The notes under the pieces were generated by a model that searched no databases, was not told the DNA's origin, and saw only the letters and a list, made by a program, of their open reading frames with translations. Of a DNA stretch of 5,336 bases, positions 1-5,336 are shown in pieces; the stretch's first letter is position 1; every line of letters starts with the position of its first letter. The translations under genes were made by a program, and so were the position numbers. Source of the stretch: Lachnospiraceae bacterium (lineage in GTDB: Bacteria > Bacillota_A > Clostridia > Lachnospirales > Lachnospiraceae); contig JAIKXO010000035.1 of NCBI GenBank assembly GCA_024684065.1, positions 1 to 5,336 on the forward strand. The letters run 5' to 3'.

Positions 1-28
1 AAAAATGCGGCGCCGGAAGCGCCGCATT
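1..28 (-). terminator. Rho-independent terminator of the chemoreceptor gene
   Basis: A perfect 10-bp stem (4-13 paired with 19-28, GC-rich core GCGGCGC/GCGCCGC) encloses a 5-nt loop. Read on the minus strand it is followed by a run of T, complementary to the A run at 1-5, which the window edge cuts. It lies 17 bp past the stop codon of the chemoreceptor gene. Polarity, spacing and T run all fit an intrinsic terminator for that gene. Confidence 0.9.
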
Positions 29-44
29 GATTCCGTACCGATTT

Positions 45-2060
45 TTATACCGTGTACTGTGACAGATCCGAATTAATCTCGTCCGAATACTGATTCAGAT
101 TCTCGGAGATGGTCGTAATATTTTCGGTTTCGGCGCGAAGCTTGTTATTCTCGGAAACGATCAGGTCGCTCAGGCTGAACACATCGCTGATGTTTGCGGC
201 CTGTTCTTTTGTTGTGACCTCATTGCCGGTGGCAACATCATTGATCTTTTCGATCCCGTTCGCGATCTCCGTAATTCCGTCCGCAGCCTTTGCCACATCG
301 TCATAAATCAGGTTAAAGGACTCGTTTACCCCTTCCATTCCGCTCAGGCAGGCTTCCATATCTTTCACGCAGATATCCGCTTTCTTGTTGATCTCATCAA
401 TATTGTGGGTAACTTCCTCGATCAGTCTCTGGATCGTCTCGGTAGCTTCCGATGACTGGGTTGCAAGAGAACCTACCTCACTTGCCACCACGGCGAAGCC
501 TTTTCCCATCTCTCCCGCTCTGGCCGCCTCAATGGAAGCATTCAGCGAAAGAAGATTTGTCTGCGTGGAAATGGCATTGATGGTATCGGTAATCCCCGTA
601 ATCTCATCGATGGATTTGGCCGTGGCGTGAATCAGACCGGTAAGCTCGCCGATGGTTGCATTCAGCGTCCTTACGTTCGTTGTCATGCTTTCCATCTCAT
701 TCTTGCCTTTTCCGGAGGTCTCCAGGGTCTCATTGCAAAGATCCCTGACATCCTTTGCGCTCATGGCAAGCTGTCCGGAGGTGGATGCAAGATCTGCAGC
801 CGCGTTGGCGATATCCTCAATGGAAGAATTCAGATCGCCGAGGGTCGTATTCAGCTTCTCGATGGACTCACCCTGATTATTGTTCGCATCCGACAGGGTA
901 TGGGAAATGTCAAAGCATTCCCCAGCTCTGCTGTTCATGGAACCGGATATATCGGAAAGACCTTTCAAGGTGGTTCTCATCTTATCGATATATTCACTCA
1001 GACTTTCGGCCAGCGTGGTAATCTCGTTATTTCCTTCGGGAACAATGCTTACCGTAAAGTCACCCTTACTGATGTCCGTGATCCGCTCCGTAAGGGTGGT
1101 GACCGGGTTGATCGCTCTGTTCAGGATAATATTCATAATGACAAAGAGAATCAGAATAAAGACCAGGGCACTTGCAAAGGTAATAATCATAACCTTCCAG
1201 ATCGCATCGCTCAGAACCGTGGAAGGCACCGCGCTTACCACAACCCAGGTAGTATCTTCGATATCCGTGCCGGAAACCATCACGGAGCCGGCAGAGGTTT
1301 TTACCGTCTGCACCTTGCCAGGATCCGTGGAAATGGAAGTATTCAAAGAAGCAAATACCGAACCGATTCCCGCGGCAACGGGATCTTTGGATTCTCCGAT
1401 CACCTCGCCGACACAGTCGGGATTATTGCTGATCAGGATATCCCCGGTCTCCTTATTTATGATGTAATACTTTGCCTCCGGAGAAAAGGACTTAAAATTA
1501 CTGACTTTTTCCGCAACCATATCAAAATCCACATCGCTGGAAAGAACCGTATTCGGCGCTACCAGGATCGAACAGGCTACACTGACTTTGCCGGTAGACG
1601 CATCCAGATACGGCTCGGAGGAAAAAATCGCCCCGTTATTGGCGATGGCACCCTGATACCAGCCTCTTCCGTAAAAATCAAAGGTTTCATCCGGGATCCA
1701 CCCCGAACCGTCAATGAATACATTGGTATCGCCATACGCCATATAAACATCATGGGAATCGGGATCCTCGGCCGTAAGCTGCAGAAGCAGGGCTGTCATG
1801 TCCTCATTGGAGAGTGCCGGAGAATTCATGATTACTTTCCCGGTCTGCTCCACTCTGGCCTCGATGCTGTCCCACCAGTCGCTGACTTCTTTGGCGTAGG
1901 AGACGGATTCATCCACCAGAATCTGGTTTGTAAGAGACTGGATATTGTCCACCGCAAGCTTTATGGTGATCTGTGTGATGATCACGATCATGACCGCCAC
2001 ATAAATGATCATTTTGCTGAGCAATGATTTTTTCAGAGATTTCCGTTTCTTTTCTTTCAT
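45..2060 (-). CDS. Methyl-accepting chemotaxis protein (dCache-HAMP-MCP signal)
   Basis: Transmembrane chemoreceptor that senses a small molecule outside the cell and controls the CheA/CheW kinase complex. Visible layout: a basic N-terminus ([10 protein letters not shown]), membrane segment 1 at about residues 17-38, an extracellular dCache-type sensor at about 40-285, membrane segment 2 at about 288-312, HAMP at about 313-365, then a long coiled-coil signalling region. The sensor carries the Cache signature R132-x-W134-Y135-x-x-A138, then Y151-x-D153 and an Asp cluster at 176-180. The signalling hairpin tip is unmistakable at about 497-530 ([18 protein letters not shown], then [11 protein letters not shown]). 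About 150 residues lie on each side of the tip, so the coiled coil is symmetric and complete, and 671 residues is a usual length. There is no NWETF-like CheR/CheB tether at the C-terminus. The ATG at 2060 is set by AGGAGG seven bases upstream. It is transcribed alone, with its own promoter and terminator. The ligand is unknown. Confidence 0.96.
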   Translation of the reverse strand: MKEKKRKSLKKSLLSKMIIYVAVMIVIITQITIKLAVDNIQSLTNQILVDESVSYAKEVSDWWDSIEARVEQTGKVIMNSPALSNEDMTALLLQLTAEDPDSHDVYMAYGDTNVFIDGSGWIPDETFDFYGRGWYQGAIANNGAIFSSEPYLDASTGKVSVACSILVAPNTVLSSDVDFDMVAEKVSNFKSFSPEAKYYIINKETGDILISNNPDCVGEVIGESKDPVAAGIGSVFASLNTSISTDPGKVQTVKTSAGSVMVSGTDIEDTTWVVVSAVPSTVLSDAIWKVMIITFASALVFILILFVIMNIILNRAINPVTTLTERITDISKGDFTVSIVPEGNNEITTLAESLSEYIDKMRTTLKGLSDISGSMNSRAGECFDISHTLSDANNNQGESIEKLNTTLGDLNSSIEDIANAAADLASTSGQLAMSAKDVRDLCNETLETSGKGKNEMESMTTNVRTLNATIGELTGLIHATAKSIDEITGITDTINAISTQTNLLSLNASIEAARAGEMGKGFAVVASEVGSLATQSSEATETIQRLIEEVTHNIDEINKKADICVKDMEACLSGMEGVNESFNLIYDDVAKAADGITEIANGIEKINDVATGNEVTTKEQAANISDVFSLSDLIVSENNKLRAETENITTISENLNQYSDEINSDLSQYTV

Positions 2061-2067
2061 GGCTTTT

Positions 2068-2073
2068 CCTCCT
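2068..2073 (-). promoter_or_regulatory. Ribosome binding site of the chemoreceptor gene
   Basis: A perfect AGGAGG on the minus strand lies 7 nt before the ATG at 2060. It fixes that start and predicts efficient translation. Confidence 0.9.
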
Positions 2074-2133
2074 GTAAGAAAGTGCTGTCATTCTCCCCGA
2101 TATTCTTTGATTTTAATATCCTTTTCCCAAAAG

Positions 2134-2162
2134 ATTATAGAGTAAATCCGTCTTATTGTCCA
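2134..2162 (-). promoter_or_regulatory. Sigma-A-type promoter of the chemoreceptor gene
   Basis: On the minus strand, the -35 TGGACA (2157-2162, 5 of 6 consensus) is separated by exactly 17 bp from a perfect -10 TATAAT (2134-2139). Transcription would start near 2127, giving a 5' leader of about 67 nt that includes the AGGAGG site. The -35 overlaps the base of the hairpin at 2161-2199 by two bases. I see no convincing sigma-D (flagellar) promoter: the best TAAA-N15 candidate in the leader lacks a GCCGATAT-like box. This suggests housekeeping rather than flagellar-regulon control. Confidence 0.8.
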
Positions 2163-2204
2163 GAGGGGCGGAAGCACCGCAGCCCTTACCGCCCCTCTGT
2201 TTTT
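2161..2204 (+). terminator. Strong hairpin between the two genes, T run on the plus strand
   Basis: A perfect 11-bp GC-rich stem (2161-2171 CAGAGGGGCGG with 2189-2199) closes a 17-nt loop and is followed by TTTTT at 2200-2204 on the plus strand. It sits 31-69 bp past the stop codon of the upstream minus-strand gene, where a terminator for that gene is expected. In that orientation, however, the bases after the stem are GACAATAAG, with no T run. As written it is a canonical terminator for plus-strand transcription. It may still slow or stop minus-strand transcripts, or protect their 3' end, because the stem is symmetric. Confidence 0.65.
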
Positions 2205-2229
2205 CCCTGTTTCAGGTGTGTTTTCTGTC

Positions 2230-4905
2230 TTATTCCACGCGTTCCATGGAAACCGATGTCATTCCTGCTTCTTTCATAAGATCCCGCATGGCTTTTGCAT
2301 ACATTTCACCGTGGAAGCCCTGGTACCAGTTGATGTAGAAGACACCTCCGACTTCAATGGCCTGCGCCATCATCCCTTTTTCCTGCATGGCATGGAAGGC
2401 GGTCATACGTATGCGGTCAGCATATTCACCGGACTTCAAAGTTCCGAGATAGCTTATGTTGCCGGATATTTTTGCCTTTGACCTCTGTTCGAGCACAATA
2501 TTGTCAAGCGCTCCGGAGGCAAAAGCCCTGGCATAACCTTCACATATACCGCGATAAACACCGCAGAGCATTTTTATGTTCTGTTCTGAAGCAAAACCTT
2601 TCAGGAATTCCCGGTAGCTCTGATTCAGTCTCTCATCATCGTTATTAAGGTCCTCAGCCTTAAAGGAATACGGCGCATGAACCACCTGATGCAGCAGGGA
2701 ATTGGGATTTCCCATGACCTTTCGTACACTCACCGGCGACATGATATCGATCGGAAGCGTATTTTCCGGATGCACTTTCTGCATTGCCTTTGCAAGAAGG
2801 ACCGCAAGTATCGACATGGGACTGCCCCCTACCGATTTTGCATATGCCATAAACTCATCGCCGGGCACACTGATGCAATATCCCCTGCAATCCTCACGGG
2901 TTGAAAAAGCCTCATCCCTGAACGCTTCCTTTATCTCAAAGGATTTGCCTTTCCCGAATGATCCCATCATTGCCTTTGGATCGATCGTATCGGACATTAG
3001 ATAAGCATCTGTGTCCTGTCCGGGAACCACACCGTCTTTTTCGGTAAATACACCTTCGGGTACGGGGTATTCCTTCCCGTCAAGTTCGCAATAATAATAA
3101 TAGAAGAAGGTCTCCAGAACCGCTTTAAAACCGGTACCGTCATAAGGCACATGATCGACATAGATCCAGAGCACCTTGTCCAGATAGCAGAACGTCACCG
3201 AATGGAAGTTGCCGGCTCTCTCATAAGGCTCTATGACTTCACCGGTCTCTTCGATCACGAAAGGAAGCTTATTCTCAAGCAATACAAGCTTTCCGTCACG
3301 GGTCTCCTCCGCATATGTAACATACGGATAGATCGCCGTGGTCTTATCCCAGGCCTTTTTTATTGCCTCGGGGTTAACCTTCTCAGCCAGATCAAAACGG
3401 TATGTCATATAGAATGCCTTATTGGTTAAATATGCCCCTTTGGCAAACATTCCTGCCGTGACGGGGCGGATCTCCTTCCATTTTTCAACAAAAGGATCTC
3501 CCTCTATTACCACCTTCAGTTTACGCTCCCTTTGGAACCTGCCTTCCTTCAGCGACCGCACCGTATCCCAGCCGTTGCACTGGCCCGAGCACAGGAAGGA
3601 ATCACACCTTGACAGGATATACAGGGCATAGAAGTAATTCACGGTTGTATCTTCCAGGGCATCGTAATAAGCCTGCCCCTTCTTTGCTTTCTGCTCATAC
3701 TCGTAGATCAGCGTGGTGCCCTGCTTTTCCAGATCGGAGATCCTCATTCTTTCCTGGGAGATGGCTATCACTTTTCCGGGGAACGCGGCTTTTATCTTTT
3801 CAAGATTATCCTCATCCTCCGTGGCAAGGAAGATCTTTTCATAACCGTCTTCTTCCATCCAGTCGCCGATCACAGATATCATCTGATCCGGTGTCGCGTG
3901 AACACGGTCGGCTCCGAGATTTGCGGTCACGTAATCCGTGCCTCTGGCAAGAACGCCCAGCGTCTTTTTCCCGCCCAGGATCGCATCCGCGTACTCTCTC
4001 ATCTCCTGAGCGAATTTTTCATCAAAGATGCTCACGTCGAAGCTGGCGGGAAACTGAAATCTATACCAGGATGTGGAAAATACGGCGATCAATCCCTCCA
4101 GAACAAGGGTGTTATCCTCTGTGGCATCCGCGGGTTTGGAGTTGATATGAAAATACCGGCATAAGAGGGATTCCGGATATCTGGTGCATCCGGGTCTTAA
4201 GAAGGCGCTGAGTCCCCTGGGAGCGCCTGCGTTTGAAGCAACCGAAATATTTGCCAGGATTGCTCCGACCCCCGATATTTTTGACAATACCACTTCAATA
4301 TACTTAAACGGGCCTTTTCTTCCTTCCGTGAATGCCTGCCACAGATAGATATTCTGAAATGCCGCAACGGAACTGATATAGGACCAGTCGCGTTTGGTAT
4401 AGCCCATCTCAAAGGGGCTCGGCGTCATCCTTAACGTTTTCTTATCAACCTCCGCCGACAGACTCTCCACAACATGAATCCGGTCAGAGTCTTCAAAGAA
4501 CCACCTGATCCTGCCGTCGGGCGAGTAAACGTCCAGGCCGGTATATTTAAGGGCAATCCGCGCTACCCCAAGGCTGTACTCATCAATAGCCTCCATCTCA
4601 ATCCTGTCAAACTGCTTCAGGAAATCCAGGCAGAGATTGTCTTTATCCTCTTCATCGTAGTATAAAAACGGGGCATAAACAGCTCCCCCGTTGGTCATTT
4701 TCAGGATCAGACCCCGGACATTCTCGGGAAACAGAAGCATGTTGTCCTTCCAGGCAAGGTCATAATCCTCTGTTTTTCCTTCGGGATCCTTGACATGAAA
4801 ACGTACTTCCCCTTCTCTTACCTTTTCCAGCGCATCGTGAAACACATTCGGACCGTGTTTCAGTGTTGTCAGTTCCTCATGGCTTGCTTCCAGAATACTT
4901 AACAT
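2230..4905 (-). CDS. Fused GT23-like glycosyltransferase and condensation-type acyltransferase
   Basis: Predicted cytosolic two-enzyme protein of 891 residues with no signal peptide or membrane segment. Residues 1 to about 160 form an N-terminal region I do not recognise. Residues about 165-470 resemble the FUT8/NodZ fucosyltransferase fold. Motif I is LARGTDY (319-325) followed by H336 and P339, motif II is IFLATEDEDNL (358-368), and motif III is LSRCDSFLCSGQCNG (431-445). This fold uses a nucleotide sugar, GDP-fucose in known members. Residues about 485-891 resemble NRPS condensation domains, BAHD enzymes and alcohol acyltransferases: DHVPYDG (584-590) supplies the HxxxDG catalytic motif, and ISYLGTL (817-823) lies where related enzymes have a conserved Ser-x-x-Gly strand. 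The inferred role is sugar transfer plus acyl transfer onto one glycan, glycolipid or peptide; donor and acceptor are unknown. The ATG at 4905 is supported by AAAGGAG five bases upstream. It has its own promoter, and its stop at 2230 is 169 bp from the next gene. The domain split is firm; the exact sugar and acyl group are not. Confidence 0.85.
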   Translation of the reverse strand: MLSILEASHEELTTLKHGPNVFHDALEKVREGEVRFHVKDPEGKTEDYDLAWKDNMLLFPENVRGLILKMTNGGAVYAPFLYYDEEDKDNLCLDFLKQFDRIEMEAIDEYSLGVARIALKYTGLDVYSPDGRIRWFFEDSDRIHVVESLSAEVDKKTLRMTPSPFEMGYTKRDWSYISSVAAFQNIYLWQAFTEGRKGPFKYIEVVLSKISGVGAILANISVASNAGAPRGLSAFLRPGCTRYPESLLCRYFHINSKPADATEDNTLVLEGLIAVFSTSWYRFQFPASFDVSIFDEKFAQEMREYADAILGGKKTLGVLARGTDYVTANLGADRVHATPDQMISVIGDWMEEDGYEKIFLATEDEDNLEKIKAAFPGKVIAISQERMRISDLEKQGTTLIYEYEQKAKKGQAYYDALEDTTVNYFYALYILSRCDSFLCSGQCNGWDTVRSLKEGRFQRERKLKVVIEGDPFVEKWKEIRPVTAGMFAKGAYLTNKAFYMTYRFDLAEKVNPEAIKKAWDKTTAIYPYVTYAEETRDGKLVLLENKLPFVIEETGEVIEPYERAGNFHSVTFCYLDKVLWIYVDHVPYDGTGFKAVLETFFYYYYCELDGKEYPVPEGVFTEKDGVVPGQDTDAYLMSDTIDPKAMMGSFGKGKSFEIKEAFRDEAFSTREDCRGYCISVPGDEFMAYAKSVGGSPMSILAVLLAKAMQKVHPENTLPIDIMSPVSVRKVMGNPNSLLHQVVHAPYSFKAEDLNNDDERLNQSYREFLKGFASEQNIKMLCGVYRGICEGYARAFASGALDNIVLEQRSKAKISGNISYLGTLKSGEYADRIRMTAFHAMQEKGMMAQAIEVGGVFYINWYQGFHGEMYAKAMRDLMKEAGMTSVSMERVE

Positions 4906-4910
4906 TTTTT

Positions 4911-4917
4911 CTCCTTT
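4911..4917 (-). promoter_or_regulatory. Ribosome binding site of the fusion gene
   Basis: AAAGGAG on the minus strand ends 5 nt (AAAAA) before the ATG at 4905. It decides the start; no competing upstream in-frame start has a comparable site. Confidence 0.85.
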
Positions 4918-4938
4918 CCTATACCATCATGTCTTTTA

Positions 4939-4967
4939 ACTATAGTATACCCGGACATCATTGTCCA
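4939..4967 (-). promoter_or_regulatory. Sigma-A-type promoter of the fusion gene
   Basis: On the minus strand, the -35 TGGACA (4962-4967) and -10 TATAGT (4939-4944, 5 of 6 consensus) are separated by exactly 17 bp. The start would be near 4932, leaving a short leader of roughly 27 nt before the ATG. The -35 hexamer and spacing are the same as in the chemoreceptor promoter. A 14-bp palindrome covers the -35 and could be an operator. Confidence 0.75.
4953..4966. promoter_or_regulatory. Palindrome overlapping the -35, possible operator
   Basis: GGACA-TCAT-TGTCC is a perfect 5+5 inverted repeat with a 4-bp centre. It overlaps five of the six -35 bases and part of the spacer of the fusion-gene promoter. 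This is where a repressor would block RNA polymerase. A 5-bp arm is short enough to occur by chance, and no regulator gene is in the window. Confidence 0.35.
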
Positions 4968-5063
4968 TACATCACGAAAAGCTTCTGTTGAAGGCAGCTC
5001 TTTAAGGAAATATATTCATTTTTCTTTATTTGGATTGACTTTTTCCTTTACCATAGTATCAGA

Positions 5064-5177
5064 CTACGCTTCGCTCGTCTTCGTTAACAGACAGCATGTC
5101 TCAACATAAGGTGAGACGACAGTATGAATATCATCTCGCTTTATCCGTAGCCGGAAACGGTTCAACGATTTTCTCAT
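5064..5177 (-). pseudogene. 37-codon ORF, possible methyltransferase C-terminal remnant
   Basis: The minus strand has an ATG at 5177 and a TAG at 5064-5066, encoding 37 residues. The end reads VVSPYVETCCLLTKTSEA. The string VETxxLLTK resembles the C-terminal tail of RlmD/TrmA-family uracil-5-methyltransferases (typically HVETVVLLS). No ribosome binding site precedes the ATG, an in-frame TGA lies a few codons upstream, and the catalytic domain is absent. If real, it is a decayed fragment left by an earlier gene; it may equally be a chance ORF. The DMFP motif that normally comes just before this tail is missing. Confidence 0.25.
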
Positions 5178-5198
5178 GTAGCAGGGAACTGTTCAACG
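5147..5198. repeat. Two 21-bp direct repeats, 31 bp apart
   Basis: The copies at 5147-5167 and 5178-5198 match at 18 of 21 positions. Both begin GTAGC and end GTTCAACG on the plus strand. The spacing is 31 bp, about three helical turns. The second copy contains the small palindrome GAAC-T-GTTC (5186-5194); the first has the imperfect AAAC-G-GTTC (5155-5163). No third copy is found 31 bp to either side. They could be paired protein-binding sites or a small duplication. Confidence 0.55.
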
Positions 5199-5282
5199 CT
5201 CTCGAGTCTTGATTCTACTGTATTATAATCCAATATTCCTAACTATTTACATAGCATTCATATAAGTGATTGTTTCTATGAC

Positions 5283-5316
5283 AAAAGCCCCGCAGTATTT
5301 GCAGAGCTTTCTGTCG
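5283..5316 (-). terminator. Probable terminator of an upstream minus-strand gene
   Basis: On the minus strand, AAAGCTCTGCA (5310-5300) pairs with TGCGGGGCTTT (5294-5284) around a 5-nt loop, as an 11-bp stem with two G-U pairs, ending in TTTT (5286-5283). One bulged G allows four more pairs with the flanking GACA and TGTC. The two G-U pairs form only on the minus strand, so that orientation is favoured. The T run is short and partly inside the stem, so it is a moderate terminator. It would end a gene lying beyond the right edge; a minus-strand TAA at 5322-5324 could be its stop codon, but this cannot be shown here. Confidence 0.55.
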
Positions 5317-5336
5317 CCATATTATACTTCTTTAGT

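Larger units (their letters stand above)
4921..5282. other. Intergenic stretch without a convincing gene
   Basis: This region of about 360 bp lies between the probable terminator at the right edge and the start of the fusion gene. It holds the fusion-gene promoter and palindrome at its left end, an AT-rich part at about 5000-5060, a small inverted repeat (GTCTCA at 5098-5103 with TGAGAC at 5112-5117), a 37-codon ORF without a ribosome binding site, a pair of 21-bp direct repeats, and another AT-rich part at about 5215-5280. That last part includes ATTATAAT (5222-5229), which contains a -10-like TATAAT on each strand but has no good -35 on either. I found no tRNA-like fold and no riboswitch class I can recognise. 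Confidence 0.7.

Noticed and set aside
627..2027. A long plus-strand ORF (466 codons) antisense to the chemoreceptor gene
   Set aside because: Its translation is a biased shadow with no domain signature and no ribosome binding site, and the opposite strand encodes an unmistakable MCP with all its motifs. Codon bias of the real gene explains the open frame.
2061..2127. A sigma-D (flagellar) promoter or c-di-GMP riboswitch in front of the chemoreceptor gene
   Set aside because: The best TAAA-N15 match is followed by GGAGAATG, only 3 of 8 to GCCGATAT. The leader of about 67 nt is too short and lacks the conserved cores of c-di-GMP aptamers.
3088..3102. The run of TAT codons (four Tyr in a row) in the fusion gene as a slippage or phase-variation site
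   Set aside because: The unit is a trinucleotide, so slippage would keep the frame, and four units are too few to be a credible contingency repeat.
3609..4145. A plus-strand ORF of 178 codons opposite the glycosyltransferase domain
   Set aside because: The predicted protein is Arg/Ser/Pro-rich with no recognisable family, and it lies opposite the conserved GT motifs of the real gene.
5098..5117. The inverted repeat GTCTCA/TGAGAC as a terminator
   Set aside because: The stem has only 6 bp, there is an 8-nt loop, and no T run follows on either strand.
5321..5326. TATAAT on the minus strand at the right edge as a promoter
   Set aside because: Any -35 would lie at or past the window edge, and the hairpin ending at 5283 would stop the transcript after about 30 nt.

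Overview
The window looks like chromosomal DNA of a low-to-mid-GC Firmicute, most likely a Clostridia/Lachnospiraceae-type anaerobe. This is an inference from strong AGGAGG-like ribosome binding sites, near-consensus sigma-A promoters with 17-bp spacers, compact Rho-independent hairpins and the style of the two proteins. No rRNA, tRNA, CRISPR array or insertion sequence is visible.

Layout: both real genes lie on the minus strand and are read from right to left. At the right edge (about 5283-5316) a hairpin with a short minus-strand T run probably ends a gene outside the window. A stretch of about 360 bp (4921-5282) has no convincing gene. It holds a pair of 21-bp direct repeats spaced 31 bp apart, a 37-codon ORF whose end resembles the tail of an RlmD/TrmA-type rRNA methyltransferase, a small palindrome, and the promoter of the next gene. 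Gene 1 (4905-2230) encodes an 891-residue protein without membrane segments. Its middle third resembles the GT23/FUT8/NodZ fucosyltransferase fold, and its C-terminal 400 residues resemble condensation-domain/alcohol-acyltransferase enzymes with an HxxxDG motif. A 169-bp gap follows, holding a strong hairpin and a near-perfect sigma-A promoter. Gene 2 (2060-45) encodes a membrane methyl-accepting chemotaxis protein with a periplasm-type dCache sensor, HAMP and signalling domains. A clean terminator at 1-28 closes it.

The two genes appear to be separate transcription units with similar promoters (both have a TGGACA -35 and 17-bp spacing), and nothing in the sequence links their functions. The chemoreceptor is ordinary. 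The main item of interest is the fused glycosyltransferase-acyltransferase, which predicts a cytosolic enzyme that both glycosylates and acylates one product, perhaps a surface glycan or glycolipid precursor. Its substrates cannot be read from the sequence.
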